A stretch of DNA of 64,000 nucleotides from Synechococcus sp. WH 8016 (GCF_000230675.1 NZ_AGIK01000001.1:62001-126000); one strand, 5' to 3'. Shown: positions 46,079 to 56,335, counted from the first letter of the stretch. Translations and numbers: made by a program. Notes: generated by a model not told the origin, from the letters alone.

Positions 46079-46537
46079 TCACTCATTGGCTGCGGTTGAA
46101 GAGGCTTCGGCCGTAAAAGCAGATCGTCGGGTCCAGATCAAGCCATCAGGGGCTTGGGCTTGTTTCTGTTGCCCGCCATTCCTGAACCAGGGATCGCTCA
46201 TCGCCTTGAAGCCGCTGGGATCGAGCCCCCAGGTGTTTTGCAGGTAGTCGGAGCACATCTGTTCGGAGGCGGGTTCGCTTTGCTGCCAGTGCACCAACGA
46301 CAAACGCGTTGGCCGAATCGTCACGACGGCAATCTTTCCCAGCGGAGCGGCCTCCGGGTCGGGTTCGACCCATTCTTCAACCCGTTCCTCTGCCACAAAT
46401 AACCGCAGCGCGCTGCTGCAATCGCGGCCGTCTAGGGGGTATTTGTCGAGGTAGAGGCGTCTTGCTCGTTTGAACAATGCCGAGGGCGCGCGCGCCATCA
46501 GCTGCTCAAGTGCAGCTTGGAGTTGTGGGTGGCTCAT
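46079..46537 (-). CDS. Conserved cyanobacterial hypothetical protein, 152 residues
   Basis: Soluble protein starting SHPQLQAALEQLMARAPSALFKRARRLYLDKYP. The middle has KIAVVTIRPTRLSLVHWQQSEP. A helical first third and a beta-rich core; no catalytic motif. Divergent from the small gene at 46633. No family name recognised. Confidence 0.65.
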   Translation of the reverse strand: MSHPQLQAALEQLMARAPSALFKRARRLYLDKYPLDGRDCSSALRLFVAEERVEEWVEPDPEAAPLGKIAVVTIRPTRLSLVHWQQSEPASEQMCSDYLQNTWGLDPSGFKAMSDPWFRNGGQQKQAQAPDGLIWTRRSAFTAEASSTAANE

Positions 46538-46632
46538 CGTGAGCTCATCTTGAGCTGATCGTGACGTTTCGGCTGTCTTCTTGCTTCACCGCTGGCGTTG
46601 TTGCGCAGAGGTGGAAGACTAGGGACAGATGC

Positions 46633-46902
46633 GTGATTGGAACATTGCCGAAACTTGTTCGTTCTTTATACAGACTGATTGCTTTGGACGGCAGTCCCCA
46701 CCCAGTGCTGGATGCTCCCTATGAATCGATGGATGCTGCTGAAGCAGCGGCTCAGAGCTGGTGTTCGGGGCAAGGCCGTGATCTCTCCATTCAGCAGCGT
46801 GGGATCGGTTTAGAGGTCCAAACAAGTTGTGGTGCTTGGAGAACGATTCGCTATCCGCAGGCCTGTCTTCGTGACGGCGGAGAGCCCTCTTCCGTCCTTT
46901 GA
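46633..46902 (+). CDS. Conserved hypothetical protein, about 89 residues
   Basis: Reads VIGTLPKLVRSLYRLIALDG, then VLDAPYESMDAAEAAAQSWCSGQG and SCGAWRTIRYP. The core resembles small cyanobacterial domains with a conserved Trp and Gly. Start unclear: GTG 46633 is preferred; GTG 46561 and TTG 46645 are alternatives. The thiamine-binding-type gene starts 10 bases after its stop. Confidence 0.55.
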   Translation: MIGTLPKLVRSLYRLIALDGSPHPVLDAPYESMDAAEAAAQSWCSGQGRDLSIQQRGIGLEVQTSCGAWRTIRYPQACLRDGGEPSSVL

Positions 46903-46912
46903 GCCCCTACCG

Positions 46913-47215
46913 ATGAACGTGAGCGTGGATCTCTGTGTGGTGCCTGTGGGCGTTGAAGGTTCGCTGGCGCCGTGGGTGGCGATCTGCAACGAGCTGATCA
47001 AAGCGTCGGGGCTTGAGTATGAGCTCGGGCCGAATGGAACCGCGATCGAGGGGGATTGGGATGCTGTGTTTGCCTGCGTGAAGCGCTGTCATGAGCGGCT
47101 GCATGGTGAGGGGGTGCCGAGGATTCACGCCACGCTGCGTGTGAATACCCGTGTGGATCGAGAGCAGTCGTTCCGCGACAAAGTTCCCAGCGTTGAGCGC
47201 TTGATCCTGCCTTGA
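46913..47215 (+). CDS. MTH1187/YkoF-type thiamine-binding protein
   Basis: 100 residues of the UPF0045 family: NVSVDLCVVPVGVEGSLAPWVAICNELIKASGLEYELGPNGTAIEGDWDAVFACVKRCHERL. The ferredoxin-like fold of this family binds thiamine or related ligands in solved members. The role in this cell is unknown. ATG at 46913 is preferred over an upstream in-frame GTG (46829) that lies inside the preceding gene. Confidence 0.85.
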   Translation: MNVSVDLCVVPVGVEGSLAPWVAICNELIKASGLEYELGPNGTAIEGDWDAVFACVKRCHERLHGEGVPRIHATLRVNTRVDREQSFRDKVPSVERLILP

Positions 47216-47340
47216 GCGTTATTTAGGCGTTGCCGATAAGAAGGGCTTTGGGTCTGGCGCAAATCTGTAGATCCAAAGCCGCGCATTCTCATTTGTCTCC
47301 CTTGTGTCTTGAATGAGACCAGGCATCGGCCAGGCTCTTG

Positions 47341-47895
47341 ATGTGGAAATCCGTTCTTCGTTCCTCGTGGTTTGTCCTCGTTGGAATTGGAGCCCCTTTG
47401 ATGGGCTCTCTTTCGATTGGATCTCCAGTGCGTGCCCAGTCATGGGCTGACATCGGCGACTATTCCTCTCTTCTGCGTCAAGCCGGCACCCAAACCTTGG
47501 TGGCAAAAGACTGCCCATCTGGACTCTTAGGTGCCTTTCATGCCGGAAGGAATGCCTTGCTGTTGTGCTCCAACAACCTTCAAGATGATCCCGCTCAGGT
47601 GTGGACGGTGCTGGCCCATGAATCAGCCCACGTGATGCAGCATTGTCAGCAGGGACCTCTCTTGCCTGATCATCAGATTGGCAGTGCCCTTGCCCAGATC
47701 GAAAAGCAGTCGATGAGCTCGTTTCAGGAATTGCGTTTGTATCACCAGTCCCAGCGGCGCGATGAAATTGAGGCAAGGCTGGTGCAGGGATTGCCGATGG
47801 CTGAAGTGAAAGCGTTGTTTCGAGGTTTTTGTGGAAATCGTCTGAAACGGGGTGCTCCAAAGAGCACTCCTGCTGAGGGGTTAGGCGATGGATGA
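47341..47895 (+). CDS. Small exported gluzincin-like metallopeptidase
   Basis: 184 residues. Signal peptide (SVLRSSWFVLVGIGAPLMGSLSIGSPVRA), then a compact domain with HExxH in VLAHESAHVMQHC and a candidate third ligand in RRDEIEARLVQG, spaced as in M48-type enzymes. It is much shorter than M48 peptidases and has no other transmembrane segments. ATG at 47341 is preferred over the TTG one codon before. It overlaps the next gene by eight bases, so the two are probably co-translated. Confidence 0.72.
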   Translation: MWKSVLRSSWFVLVGIGAPLMGSLSIGSPVRAQSWADIGDYSSLLRQAGTQTLVAKDCPSGLLGAFHAGRNALLLCSNNLQDDPAQVWTVLAHESAHVMQHCQQGPLLPDHQIGSALAQIEKQSMSSFQELRLYHQSQRRDEIEARLVQGLPMAEVKALFRGFCGNRLKRGAPKSTPAEGLGDG

Positions 47896-48184
47896 GGACG
47901 CACCGATCACGCCGATTACCGGTCCCAACATCGATGCAGAGGGCCGTCTCACCTACATGGGGGAGGACGGGCGTCGTTATGTGGTGATGGATGGCGATGA
48001 ACGGGATGAAACCTCCTCCGCAGCCGTGATGGAGGCACTGCGTAGTGCTGGACCCTTGTTTGAGGAAATTGAAACGCTCTGCCAGGGGTGGGTGGATGAG
48101 GTGAGTGATGCCGCCTTGACCCGGGCAGAAGCGATTGCCTTGCTGCTTGCCACGCTCGAAACCTTGTTGGATGACGAGAGTTGA
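47888..48184 (+). CDS. Acidic conserved hypothetical protein, 98 residues
   Basis: Very acidic protein: DEDAPITPITGPNIDAEGRLTYMGEDGRRYVVMDGDERDE, then helices ALRSAGPLFEEIETLCQGWV and ALTRAEAIALLLATLETLLDDE. No named family recognised. Starts inside the stop region of the exported metallopeptidase gene, which suggests a linked role. A membrane-protein gene begins 42 bases after. Confidence 0.6.
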   Translation: MDEDAPITPITGPNIDAEGRLTYMGEDGRRYVVMDGDERDETSSAAVMEALRSAGPLFEEIETLCQGWVDEVSDAALTRAEAIALLLATLETLLDDES

Positions 48185-48225
48185 CACACCGGTGTTTACG
48201 GTGGCTATTCCTGGTCTGATCTTCG

Positions 48226-48633
48226 ATGGGTCCCAAGTTGCCCGGCTACTGGTTGATGACCTGGCTCGGGCTCACCGGGAATTTGCTGGCATTGCCCGTG
48301 ATTGGTCTGGTTGCGTTTCAGGCATCCAGCCTTCAGGCCGCCACGATCAGCGTGGCTTTTGCGCTTGCCTGGCCGGCGGCGATCGTGGGAATCGTGGCCT
48401 CTGCTGGTTTGCTTGGTGAGCGCCACTGGGGCGTGATTTTGGCCATCGTCTCCTTGTCGATGGCTTTGGCTGGATCCCTGCCCTACGGCATCGTTCGTCT
48501 TTCTTTGCTGGCTCTCGGGGGAGGAGACCAAGCGATTGTGTTGGGTGTGGCCACGATTGTGTTGGGCCTCCTCAACGTGCTGGCCCTGCTCTACTGGTGC
48601 CGTCCCGGCCATCGTCGTGGTGGTCGCCTCTGA
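48226..48633 (+). CDS. Four-span membrane protein, 135 residues
   Basis: Four hydrophobic segments (about 8-33, 38-60, 66-86 and 100-122) with short loops and a basic tail (PGHRRGGRL). The first segment starts LPGYWLMTWLGLTGNLLALPVIGLVAF. No catalytic motif. Its stop is three bases before the pseudouridine synthase start, so they share an operon. Function unknown. Confidence 0.65.
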   Translation: MGPKLPGYWLMTWLGLTGNLLALPVIGLVAFQASSLQAATISVAFALAWPAAIVGIVASAGLLGERHWGVILAIVSLSMALAGSLPYGIVRLSLLALGGGDQAIVLGVATIVLGLLNVLALLYWCRPGHRRGGRL

Positions 48634-48636
48634 GCG

Positions 48637-49317
48637 ATGGCCGAGGAATCGGACTTGTTGGTCGGATCATCCCTCTCGGGGTTTCTGGTTCATTGCTGGC
48701 ATCCCCATTTTGTGGTGGTCGAGAAGCCTTCCGGCTTGCTGAGTCAGCCTGGTCTTGGTCCCGCCCAGAGCGATTCCTTGATCAGCCGGGTTCAGGCTGT
48801 GCTGCCGGAGCTCCGCCTCGTGCATCGTCTCGACCGCGACACCTCCGGTTTGCTGCTGTTGGCCAGGGATTCGCTGAGCTTGAAATGGCTTAGCGGCCTG
48901 TTTGCCGATCGCAAAGTGCACAAGCTGTATGTGGCTGATGTGCATGGCCATCCCAAGGCCCTCTCAGGATCGGTGCGCGTGCCATTGGCGCGTTTGTCTG
49001 CCCACCCGCCCCGTTATGGGCCTCACCGCGATGGGCGCTCCTGCCTGACCCTTTGGCGTTGTGCCCAGCTTGGAGATGACCGCTCACGCCTTTGGCTTGT
49101 TCCTCGAACAGGCCGCTCCCATCAATTGCGGGCGCATTTGGCAGCGATTGGTTTACCCGTGATCGGCGATCCGATTTATGCAGCGCCTGGGGTTGGCTCC
49201 TCCCCTGACCGTCTTCATCTGCATGCGCTCGGCATGAGCTTTTCCGACCCCTTCAGCGGGCAGCGCATTCGGGTGCGCTCTCTTCTGCCTTGGCCCGTGC
49301 GATTGCTTAGGCGCTGA
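48637..49317 (+). CDS. RluA-family pseudouridine synthase
   Basis: 226 residues. Isomerises uridine in rRNA or tRNA. The catalytic aspartate is in VHRLDRDTSGLLLLAR, and the start motif is HFVVVEKPSGLLSQPG. The C-terminal region VPRTGRSHQLRAHLAAIGLPVIGDPIY is diagnostic. No S4 domain is seen, which suggests a small-type RluA/TruC-like enzyme. Target RNA not known. The tail overlaps the end of the 7TM-HD gene by 11 bases. Confidence 0.93.
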   Translation: MAEESDLLVGSSLSGFLVHCWHPHFVVVEKPSGLLSQPGLGPAQSDSLISRVQAVLPELRLVHRLDRDTSGLLLLARDSLSLKWLSGLFADRKVHKLYVADVHGHPKALSGSVRVPLARLSAHPPRYGPHRDGRSCLTLWRCAQLGDDRSRLWLVPRTGRSHQLRAHLAAIGLPVIGDPIYAAPGVGSSPDRLHLHALGMSFSDPFSGQRIRVRSLLPWPVRLLRR

Positions 49318-51412
49318 AGCTGCGTTTCGCCGGGATTGGGTAGGGAATCCGGCGGTGTCGCATGCGCCTCCAGACGCGCACAAAGGCATGCATCACCAGG
49401 TCCACTTCGGCGCGACTGAGTCCGCTTTGCCTCAGTTGTCCGTCGGCTAAGCGCGCCTCCAAGATGCGCTTCACCGTGGTTTGCGCTTCGCTGTCGCTGG
49501 TGTCGGGGGGGAGTGATCGCAAGGCGGCCTCACAGCCATCAGCCAGCATCAAGATTCCCGTTTCTTTGGATCGAGGGGTGGGGCCTCGGTAGCGAAACAG
49601 GTGTTCTGAAATCGTTGGGTCCCTCTGCTGGGCTTGATGCAGGAAAAAGCCCATGCGCAAGGTGCCTTGATGCTCCGGAATGAAATCCGCGATGGGCCGC
49701 GGCAAGCGGTAGCGCCTGGCCAGTTTGAGGCCCTCGTCCACATGGGCCTGGAGAACTCCGGCGCTGGCCACCGGGTCGTTCAATTTGGTGTGCGGATTCT
49801 CTTCGCCGCCGGTTTGATTCTCAATGAACCAGTTCGGGGCATGGAGTTTGCCCACATCGTGATAAAGCGATCCGGTTTTGATCAGATCCACATCGGCCCG
49901 AATGGCCCGAGCACCCTCTTCGGCCAGCCCGCAGATCATCAGCGTGTGTTCAAAGGTTCCAGGTGCTTCTGACGACAACCGTCGCAGCAATGGACGCTCT
50001 TGATCCGCCAGTTCCATCAAACGGGCCCGAGTGAGTAGGCCGAATGAGCTCTCCAGCAGGGGAATCAACAGGATCGTGAGCATCATCAGTAGACCCATCA
50101 GCAGGGCCTCGGACGCGAGTTCTCCGGTGTCGGGTGTGAGCCGCGTCCAGGACAGGTTCACGGCTTCAAACGGTTGCCGCAGCACCACCATTTCGGCGAC
50201 CAACGCACCCAAGGGGAGCAACACCGCCAGTTGCAACAACTGCGCTCGACTGCGTAATCGACCGGCCTGAATGGCGGCGATCGCCGCAACGGCCGCCGTG
50301 ATCAGCAGCCGGCCTTCGCCTAATCCACTCACGGGAGTCGGCCACAGCAAACAGCTCACGGCCATCCAGGCCAGGCCACTGGTGGTTCCAAGCCCTTGGG
50401 CCAAGAGCAGGGTGGGAGGCACGATCACAGCCAGGGGGCTTACGGCTGCACCAAACCAAAGCTTGCTGAATTGGCTGATCAATAGGAGGCCGATCGCCAG
50501 AAACCCGTGGGACGCCTCAAGGCAGGGTCTTTCCCGTTTCATCACGAGCAGCATCACGCCGCAACTCGCCAGTGCTTCGGTGAAACGCAACAACCAGATC
50601 CCCAGCTTCGGGCTGCGATTAATCAGTCCAAAGAAATCGAGCACGTCGTAGGCCTGGGAACTAATCGGTTCGCCTTTGCGCGTGATCAGATCGCCCGCTT
50701 TGACTTCAATGGTTGGAATGCCTTGTTGCGTGATCAGCTCTTCAATCAGTCGTTGACTGCGCAAGGGATCGGTCTGGAGGTTGCTGGCTCCTTGAAGTGT
50801 GGTCGTCGCGATCTTGCTGCCAAGGGTTCTGGCTGGAGCGTCCTCAGGTCCCAAGGCTTCGAGTTGCAGGGATGAGGCCTTTCGGAGCTGTTCAATCGCC
50901 AGCGTGTTCACAAGACCTTGGCTGAGCATCCGATCGACAGCCCTGCGGATCGTCATGTCCCAGTTTTTCCGATCCTGTTGGGATCGTTTTTCCAGCCAGA
51001 ATTGTTCGTCTGTGGTCAGATTGACGGGGCCAATTCGATCAATGTTCTGGCTCCTGGCGACGCGCTCCAATTCGGCGAGATGACGCTCGAGTCTGAGCTT
51101 GAGAAGGCTTGATTGCTGCGCATCCACCACCTGCACAAAGGTGTTGGGCATCAAGCTGGATCTCCTCTGCTCGAGCGCTTCGCTGTCCACCACCCGTGCG
51201 GCTTTCGGAGCAAAGGAATCGAACGGTGCTGGGATGCCGGGGCGTAAGTCGGGTTCTACCAGCCAGGGCCAGCTGGAAACAAGCGCAACGGCAATGCAGA
51301 CCAGAAGCAGTCCAGCCTTTTGGAGGCGGTTCCAACGCAGCACAGGGCGTCGCGGTGACTCACTCCGCAACCAGCTTCTCCAGAGCTTGGCCAGAGGATG
51401 AGATCGGAACAC
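49307..51412 (-). CDS. 7TM-HD phosphodiesterase (PgpH/YqfF family)
   Basis: 701 residues. An N-terminal span leads to an extracytoplasmic 7TMR-HDED domain (about 60-270), seven membrane helices (about 270-470) and a C-terminal HD domain. HD residues are seen in [34 protein letters not shown] and [14 protein letters not shown]. Members in Firmicutes break down c-di-AMP and answer stress and osmotic change, so a c-di-AMP role here is likely but not shown. ATG at 51412. Divergent from folD with a 71-base gap. Confidence 0.93.
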   Translation of the reverse strand: MFRSHPLAKLWRSWLRSESPRRPVLRWNRLQKAGLLLVCIAVALVSSWPWLVEPDLRPGIPAPFDSFAPKAARVVDSEALEQRRSSLMPNTFVQVVDAQQSSLLKLRLERHLAELERVARSQNIDRIGPVNLTTDEQFWLEKRSQQDRKNWDMTIRRAVDRMLSQGLVNTLAIEQLRKASSLQLEALGPEDAPARTLGSKIATTTLQGASNLQTDPLRSQRLIEELITQQGIPTIEVKAGDLITRKGEPISSQAYDVLDFFGLINRSPKLGIWLLRFTEALASCGVMLLVMKRERPCLEASHGFLAIGLLLISQFSKLWFGAAVSPLAVIVPPTLLLAQGLGTTSGLAWMAVSCLLWPTPVSGLGEGRLLITAAVAAIAAIQAGRLRSRAQLLQLAVLLPLGALVAEMVVLRQPFEAVNLSWTRLTPDTGELASEALLMGLLMMLTILLIPLLESSFGLLTRARLMELADQERPLLRRLSSEAPGTFEHTLMICGLAEEGARAIRADVDLIKTGSLYHDVGKLHAPNWFIENQTGGEENPHTKLNDPVASAGVLQAHVDEGLKLARRYRLPRPIADFIPEHQGTLRMGFFLHQAQQRDPTISEHLFRYRGPTPRSKETGILMLADGCEAALRSLPPDTSDSEAQTTVKRILEARLADGQLRQSGLSRAEVDLVMHAFVRVWRRMRHRRIPYPIPAKRSFSA

Positions 51413-51483
51413 AGCTGTTGATCACTGATACAGACGCTAGCCCCACTGAGGAAGCATGCTGGGATCAGTGTCAACAGACCTCG

Positions 51484-52365
51484 ATGGCTCTCCGGCTGGA
51501 TGGCAAGCAGCTCGCCGCAAAGCTGGAAGCGCGCTTGCAGCAGCAGATTCAAACCGGCCTGGCGGCCGCAGGGCGATCACCAGGCCTGGCGGTCCTCCGC
51601 GTTGGCGATGATCCGGCCAGTGCGGTCTACGTCCGCAACAAAGAGAAGGCCTGTGCGCGCATCGGGGTGGAAAGCTTTGGCTCCCATCTCCCGGCCAATG
51701 CATCACAGCAGGAGGTGCTGACAGCGATTCGCGCGCTCAATGCGGATCAGCGGGTGGATGGAATCCTGCTTCAGCTGCCCCTACCGGAGGGGCTGGATGA
51801 GACGCCTCTCCTGGCTGAAATCGATCCCGACAAAGATGCCGATGGACTGCACACCTTGAATCTTGGGCGGCTGTTGAAGGGTGAGCAGGGCCCACGCAGC
51901 TGCACACCGGCTGGCGTGATGGTGATGCTCCGTGATCAAGGCATCGATCCCGCCGGCAAGCGTGCCGTTGTGGTGGGGCGGAGCATCCTGGTGGGTCAGC
52001 CGATGGCCCTGATGCTTCAGGCGGCGAACGCCACCGTCACGGTGGCCCATTCGCGCACGCAAGATCTCGCATCGATTACCCGTCAGGCCGAGATTCTTGT
52101 GGTCGCCGCAGGGCGTCCTGAAATGATCGGTGCAGACCACATCACTCCTGGTTGCGTGGTGGTGGATGTGGGGATTCATCGCCGCCCTGAGGGCGGACTG
52201 TGCGGTGATGTGCGTGCTGAGGAGCTCGAACCGGTTGCTGCAGCGCTCTCTCCAGTTCCTGGAGGAGTGGGCCCGATGACGGTGACGATGTTGCTGGTCA
52301 ACACTGTGGTGGCCTGGTGTCGACGCCATCAGGTTGCGTTGGACTTGTCCGATTTGGTGGTCTGA
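51484..52365 (+). CDS. folD: Methylenetetrahydrofolate dehydrogenase/cyclohydrolase
   Basis: 293 residues. Catalyses two linked one-carbon steps between methylene-, methenyl- and 10-formyl-THF. The lysine of the active site lies in [35 protein letters not shown] (NADP-binding) and [13 protein letters not shown] are the family marks. ATG at 51484 gives the usual length; far-upstream in-frame starts lie inside the divergent gene and are discarded. crtE follows after about 40 bases. Confidence 0.98.
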   Translation: MALRLDGKQLAAKLEARLQQQIQTGLAAAGRSPGLAVLRVGDDPASAVYVRNKEKACARIGVESFGSHLPANASQQEVLTAIRALNADQRVDGILLQLPLPEGLDETPLLAEIDPDKDADGLHTLNLGRLLKGEQGPRSCTPAGVMVMLRDQGIDPAGKRAVVVGRSILVGQPMALMLQAANATVTVAHSRTQDLASITRQAEILVVAAGRPEMIGADHITPGCVVVDVGIHRRPEGGLCGDVRAEELEPVAAALSPVPGGVGPMTVTMLLVNTVVAWCRRHQVALDLSDLVV

Positions 52366-52379
52366 ACCCCTCGGCCTGA

Positions 52380-53345
<966 letters not shown>

Positions 53346-53347
53346 CC

Positions 53348-53863
53348 ATGGTGATTTCAATGATGTCGACCCTGTCTATGCCTGCACAGATCTTGGATAA
53401 TGCTGTGCTCGCCTGGGGATTGGCGGCTTGCGGCTTGGCACAGTTCTCCAAGCTGTTCCTTGAATTGGTGCTGAATCGGCGCTGGAGGCCGGCGGTGTTG
53501 GTTGAAACCGGAGGAATGCCTTCCAGTCATTCGGCATTGGTCACAGGTACAGCCGCTGGCGTGGGCTGGCAGATCGGTTTTGATCAGCCTGCGTTTGCGC
53601 TGGCTGCCACGGTGGCTTTTGTGGTGATGTACGACGCCAGTGGGGTGCGCCGGGCGGCAGGATTCACGGCTGCACGCCTCAATGAATTGCCTGACTCGCT
53701 CTGGCCTAACCAACCGGAGAAGCCACTCAAAGAACGGCTCGGTCACACCCGAACGGAGGTGTTGGTGGGCAGTTTGCTGGGACCTTTAATCGCCCTACCT
53801 GGACTCTTTTTTGTGGGGTCGCCCCTGCATTTGGCCCAAACGTTTGGTTTGTTCAGCGGGTGA
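53348..53863 (+). CDS. Divergent PAP2-family membrane protein (DUF212)
   Basis: 171 residues with four membrane segments. The family motif GGMPSSHSALVTGTAAGVG and FVVMYDASGVRRAAG are clear, as is LGHTRTEVLVGSLLG at the end. DUF212 is a distant branch of acid phosphatases (PAP2). In isoprenoid gene neighbourhoods it may act on lipid diphosphates, but this is inference. ATG at 53348, right after crtE; its stop overlaps the helicase start by four bases (GTGA). Confidence 0.9.
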   Translation: MVISMMSTLSMPAQILDNAVLAWGLAACGLAQFSKLFLELVLNRRWRPAVLVETGGMPSSHSALVTGTAAGVGWQIGFDQPAFALAATVAFVVMYDASGVRRAAGFTAARLNELPDSLWPNQPEKPLKERLGHTRTEVLVGSLLGPLIALPGLFFVGSPLHLAQTFGLFSG

Positions 53864-55341
53864 GCAGGCTGAAGCCGTCTGAGGCCACTCTTACCGACGA
53901 TCAGCAGACAGCAGCTGCATTGTTTGAGACGTGGTTAGCAAGCGAAGACCCTGGCGTTCCGTTTGTGTTGAGCGGTTATGCCGGCAGCGGCAAAACCTTC
54001 CTGTCGATGCGCTTGCTGCGCCAAGTGGAAGCCACAGGCCTGTGTTGGACCGTTGTAGCTCCTACCCATAAAGCGGTGGGTGTGTTGCGCCATGCCCTTG
54101 ATTTAGAGGGCCTTCATCCCACCTGGTACCCCTCCACCATCCATCGACTCTTGCGTCTCAAGTTGCGACGCCAGGGGGATCGGGAGGTTTGCGAATCCAC
54201 GGAACAAACGGCGGCATCGTTGGAACATCTCGGCCTGGTCTTGGTCGATGAGTCCTCCATGGTCGATAGCTCGCTGTTGTCGGTCGCACTGCAGTGCGCG
54301 CATCCTTTCAAGACTCGGCTGGTGTTCGTTGGCGATCCGGCCCAGCTTCCGCCGGTGGGGGAAGCGGATAGCCCGGTGTTCTCCATGGACCGTGCGATCA
54401 CGGCGTCGCTAAAGCAAGTGGTGCGTCATCAAGGCCCAGTGCTTCAGCTGGCGAGCTGCCTGCGCGATGGACGCTTGCCCTGTGAGCTGCCGCCCTTGAT
54501 GCCACCGCTGCGCAGCGAATTGGGCCAGGTGGGTGTGCTCAATCGCTCGGCTTGGCTGATCCAGGCTCAAGAGGGTCTGCGCCGTGCTGCGGCCTGTGAT
54601 AACCCTGATGCAGCACGCATTCTTTGCTACACCAATCGCACCCTGGATGCGCTTGTGCCCCATGCGCGACGGGCCATTCATGGTGAGATGGCCGATCAGA
54701 TGGCCGTTCTTCCAGGTGAAGTTCTGATCAGCCGGACGGCGGTGATGGCCCCTGCCTCCCGCGACGGCGCAGAGACAGGGGAAGAACCCGATCTGGTGCT
54801 CGGCTCGAATCGTGAAGTGGTGGTGGAGGATGTCACCCCCGAACGCTGTGATCTGGCTGAATTTGGGTTTGCGGGGGAGACGCAGATGGCTCTCGCTGGA
54901 TTCGAGGCCCCTGTGATTGAGACCGTGACGGCGAGGGTTCGTAGTGGTGAGCTAGAGCTCAGTTTGCGCTTGCAGCCACCGTCCGGGAGTGCGGCGCGGC
55001 AGCGTCTTGATGGTGTGCTTCAGGGGTTACGCACGCAGGCAAGAGATGCGGGAAAGCGGGGTGGGCGGCCCCTTTGGCGCCGCTATTTCTTGATCCGTGA
55101 TGCTTTTGCTTCCTTGGGTCCAGCCGCTGTACTCACCGTTCACCGCAGTCAGGGCAGCAGTTTCGGAGAGGTGTTTGTTGCCGATGATGTGTTCTGGCCA
55201 CAGGACCTCGTCCTGCGACGCCAGTTGGCTTATGTCGCTGTAAGCCGGGCGCAAGAGGCTGTTTGGATAGCGGGAAAGTCATCATCAGCCGCAGCGGTGG
55301 AACGCTGGTCTCGGGCTCTTAAAAATGAATCACACCCATGA
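53860..55341 (+). CDS. ATP-dependent SF1B helicase (RecD/Dda-like)
   Basis: 493 residues. Walker A is in LSGYAGSGKTFLSMRLL, motif II in VLVDESSMVDSSLL, motif III in GDPAQLPPVG and motif VI in LTVHRSQGSSFGEVF with YVAVSRAQEAVWIAG. The N-terminal TLTDDQQTAAALFETWL resembles phage Dda and RecD2-type helicases that unwind 5' to 3'. No RecB or RecC genes are nearby. GTG start overlaps the DUF212 stop. The downstream 300 bases hold no gene. Confidence 0.9.
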   Translation: MSRLKPSEATLTDDQQTAAALFETWLASEDPGVPFVLSGYAGSGKTFLSMRLLRQVEATGLCWTVVAPTHKAVGVLRHALDLEGLHPTWYPSTIHRLLRLKLRRQGDREVCESTEQTAASLEHLGLVLVDESSMVDSSLLSVALQCAHPFKTRLVFVGDPAQLPPVGEADSPVFSMDRAITASLKQVVRHQGPVLQLASCLRDGRLPCELPPLMPPLRSELGQVGVLNRSAWLIQAQEGLRRAAACDNPDAARILCYTNRTLDALVPHARRAIHGEMADQMAVLPGEVLISRTAVMAPASRDGAETGEEPDLVLGSNREVVVEDVTPERCDLAEFGFAGETQMALAGFEAPVIETVTARVRSGELELSLRLQPPSGSAARQRLDGVLQGLRTQARDAGKRGGRPLWRRYFLIRDAFASLGPAAVLTVHRSQGSSFGEVFVADDVFWPQDLVLRRQLAYVAVSRAQEAVWIAGKSSSAAAVERWSRALKNESHP

Positions 55342-55644
55342 CATGTCTGCTGTTCATGTGAATGGGTAGGGATCACAGAAGATCTTCATGCCCTGCATAG
55401 CATCTCTAAGGGGAGAAAAGATCGGCTTTTTTAAGCCAAAGATGGTCTTCAAAAACCCTGCGAGAGATTGAATATGCTTGTAATCCTATGAGGCTGTTGA
55501 TACGCGCTTTGCAGGTCTATTCAGCAGAACGAAGCGAAGGCATGTTCTTGTCTTTGTGACGCTATTTAGCAGATGTTATGAATGATTTTGAGTGAAAACT
55601 GTCAGGGTTAACCTTCCTTCCCTAGGTGGATGCATGGAAAATTA
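55342..55644. other. Gene-poor stretch, 303 bases
   Basis: Separates the helicase from the 54-residue protein gene on the other strand. No RNA gene, repeat or plausible frame is seen. It probably holds the 3' ends of two converging transcripts. Confidence 0.4.
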
Positions 55645-55809
55645 TTATTCTTCTGATGCTGTTTGCGGCTCCAGATGCTTGGTGATGCACATGGTCACGC
55701 AAACGCCATCCTTAAGGTCGCAACTTGTGACGCATTCCAGGTAAGCGTCGACGCTATCCCAGCGCTCTGTGATTGATGTGTATGAGTGTCCGGTTGGGAT
55801 TGCTTTCAT
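55645..55809 (-). CDS. Small four-cysteine protein, 54 residues
   Basis: Frame below usual gene-finder length: MKAIPTGHSYTSITERWDSV, then AYLECVTSCDLKDGVCVTMC and a TKHLEP tail. The four cysteines form two C-x3-C pairs, which suggest metal binding or disulfides. The ATG is preceded by GAGAGAAC at a suitable distance and the frame has two stops in a row (TAATAA) at its end. No family known to me. Confidence 0.65.
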   Translation of the reverse strand: MKAIPTGHSYTSITERWDSVDAYLECVTSCDLKDGVCVTMCITKHLEPQTASEE

Positions 55810-55976
55810 CTTGTTCTCTCAAGTGGTTATTGAGTACGATGATTTTCATTTGCTGGCAAGTAAATGATTGCGATATAAATCGTTCCTAGGTTTATTTGCT
55901 TACTTTGCATCAGTCAAGAGTTGTCTTGCCTGCTTGCGCACTTTTTGTTTGCTTAATGTGTGCTTGATCATGCAAT

Positions 55977-56006
55977 AAAAAACCGCCTTGCTGATCGCTA
56001 AGGCGG
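55977..56006 (-). terminator. Rho-independent terminator
   Basis: On the minus strand, ACCGCCTT and AAGGCGGT arms flank a 10-base loop and are followed by TTTTTTATTG. It lies about 40 bases downstream of the 27-residue peptide gene at 56042-56125 and marks the end of that short transcript. Confidence 0.9.
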
Positions 56007-56041
56007 TCGTTACGAATCCGTTGGTCTTGGCTATGTAGCCA

Positions 56042-56125
56042 TTAATGCATGATATGTGAAAAGCAGAGATGGAATAATGTGTATGTGACGATACCAATTG
56101 AGATTGCGGGAACTGTAAAGTTCAT
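56042..56125 (-). CDS. 27-residue hydrophobic peptide
   Basis: Frame starting MNFTVPAISIGIVTYTLFH: almost a single membrane span with a short His/Ser/Cys end. A strong CAGGAG ribosome binding site lies six bases before the ATG, and a rho-independent terminator follows the stop. A promoter-sized gap precedes it. These three points together support a real small gene. Role unknown; single-span peptides of this size often join photosystem or b6-f complexes, but no match is claimed. Confidence 0.6.
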   Translation of the reverse strand: MNFTVPAISIGIVTYTLFHLCFSHIMH

Positions 56126-56335
56126 GGCTACTCCTGTGGATAACACTAACTTAATAGGAGATATTCATGCCCTCGGCATCAGCAACTACATAATTCTTTT
56201 AACGAGTAAAAATACCTACTTCTGTTGATTGTTATTCGTTTGATGGTGCTTCTGTCGGATGTCGGGTTGGCGCGGAACAGATACTTTTCATTGATAGGTT
56301 GCTCAATCGCGGCTGCAGGATCTGATGTGATCCTG

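Noticed and set aside
55900-55971. 23-codon basic peptide downstream of the minus-strand terminator
   Set aside because: It starts after the terminator hairpin with no ribosome binding site or promoter.
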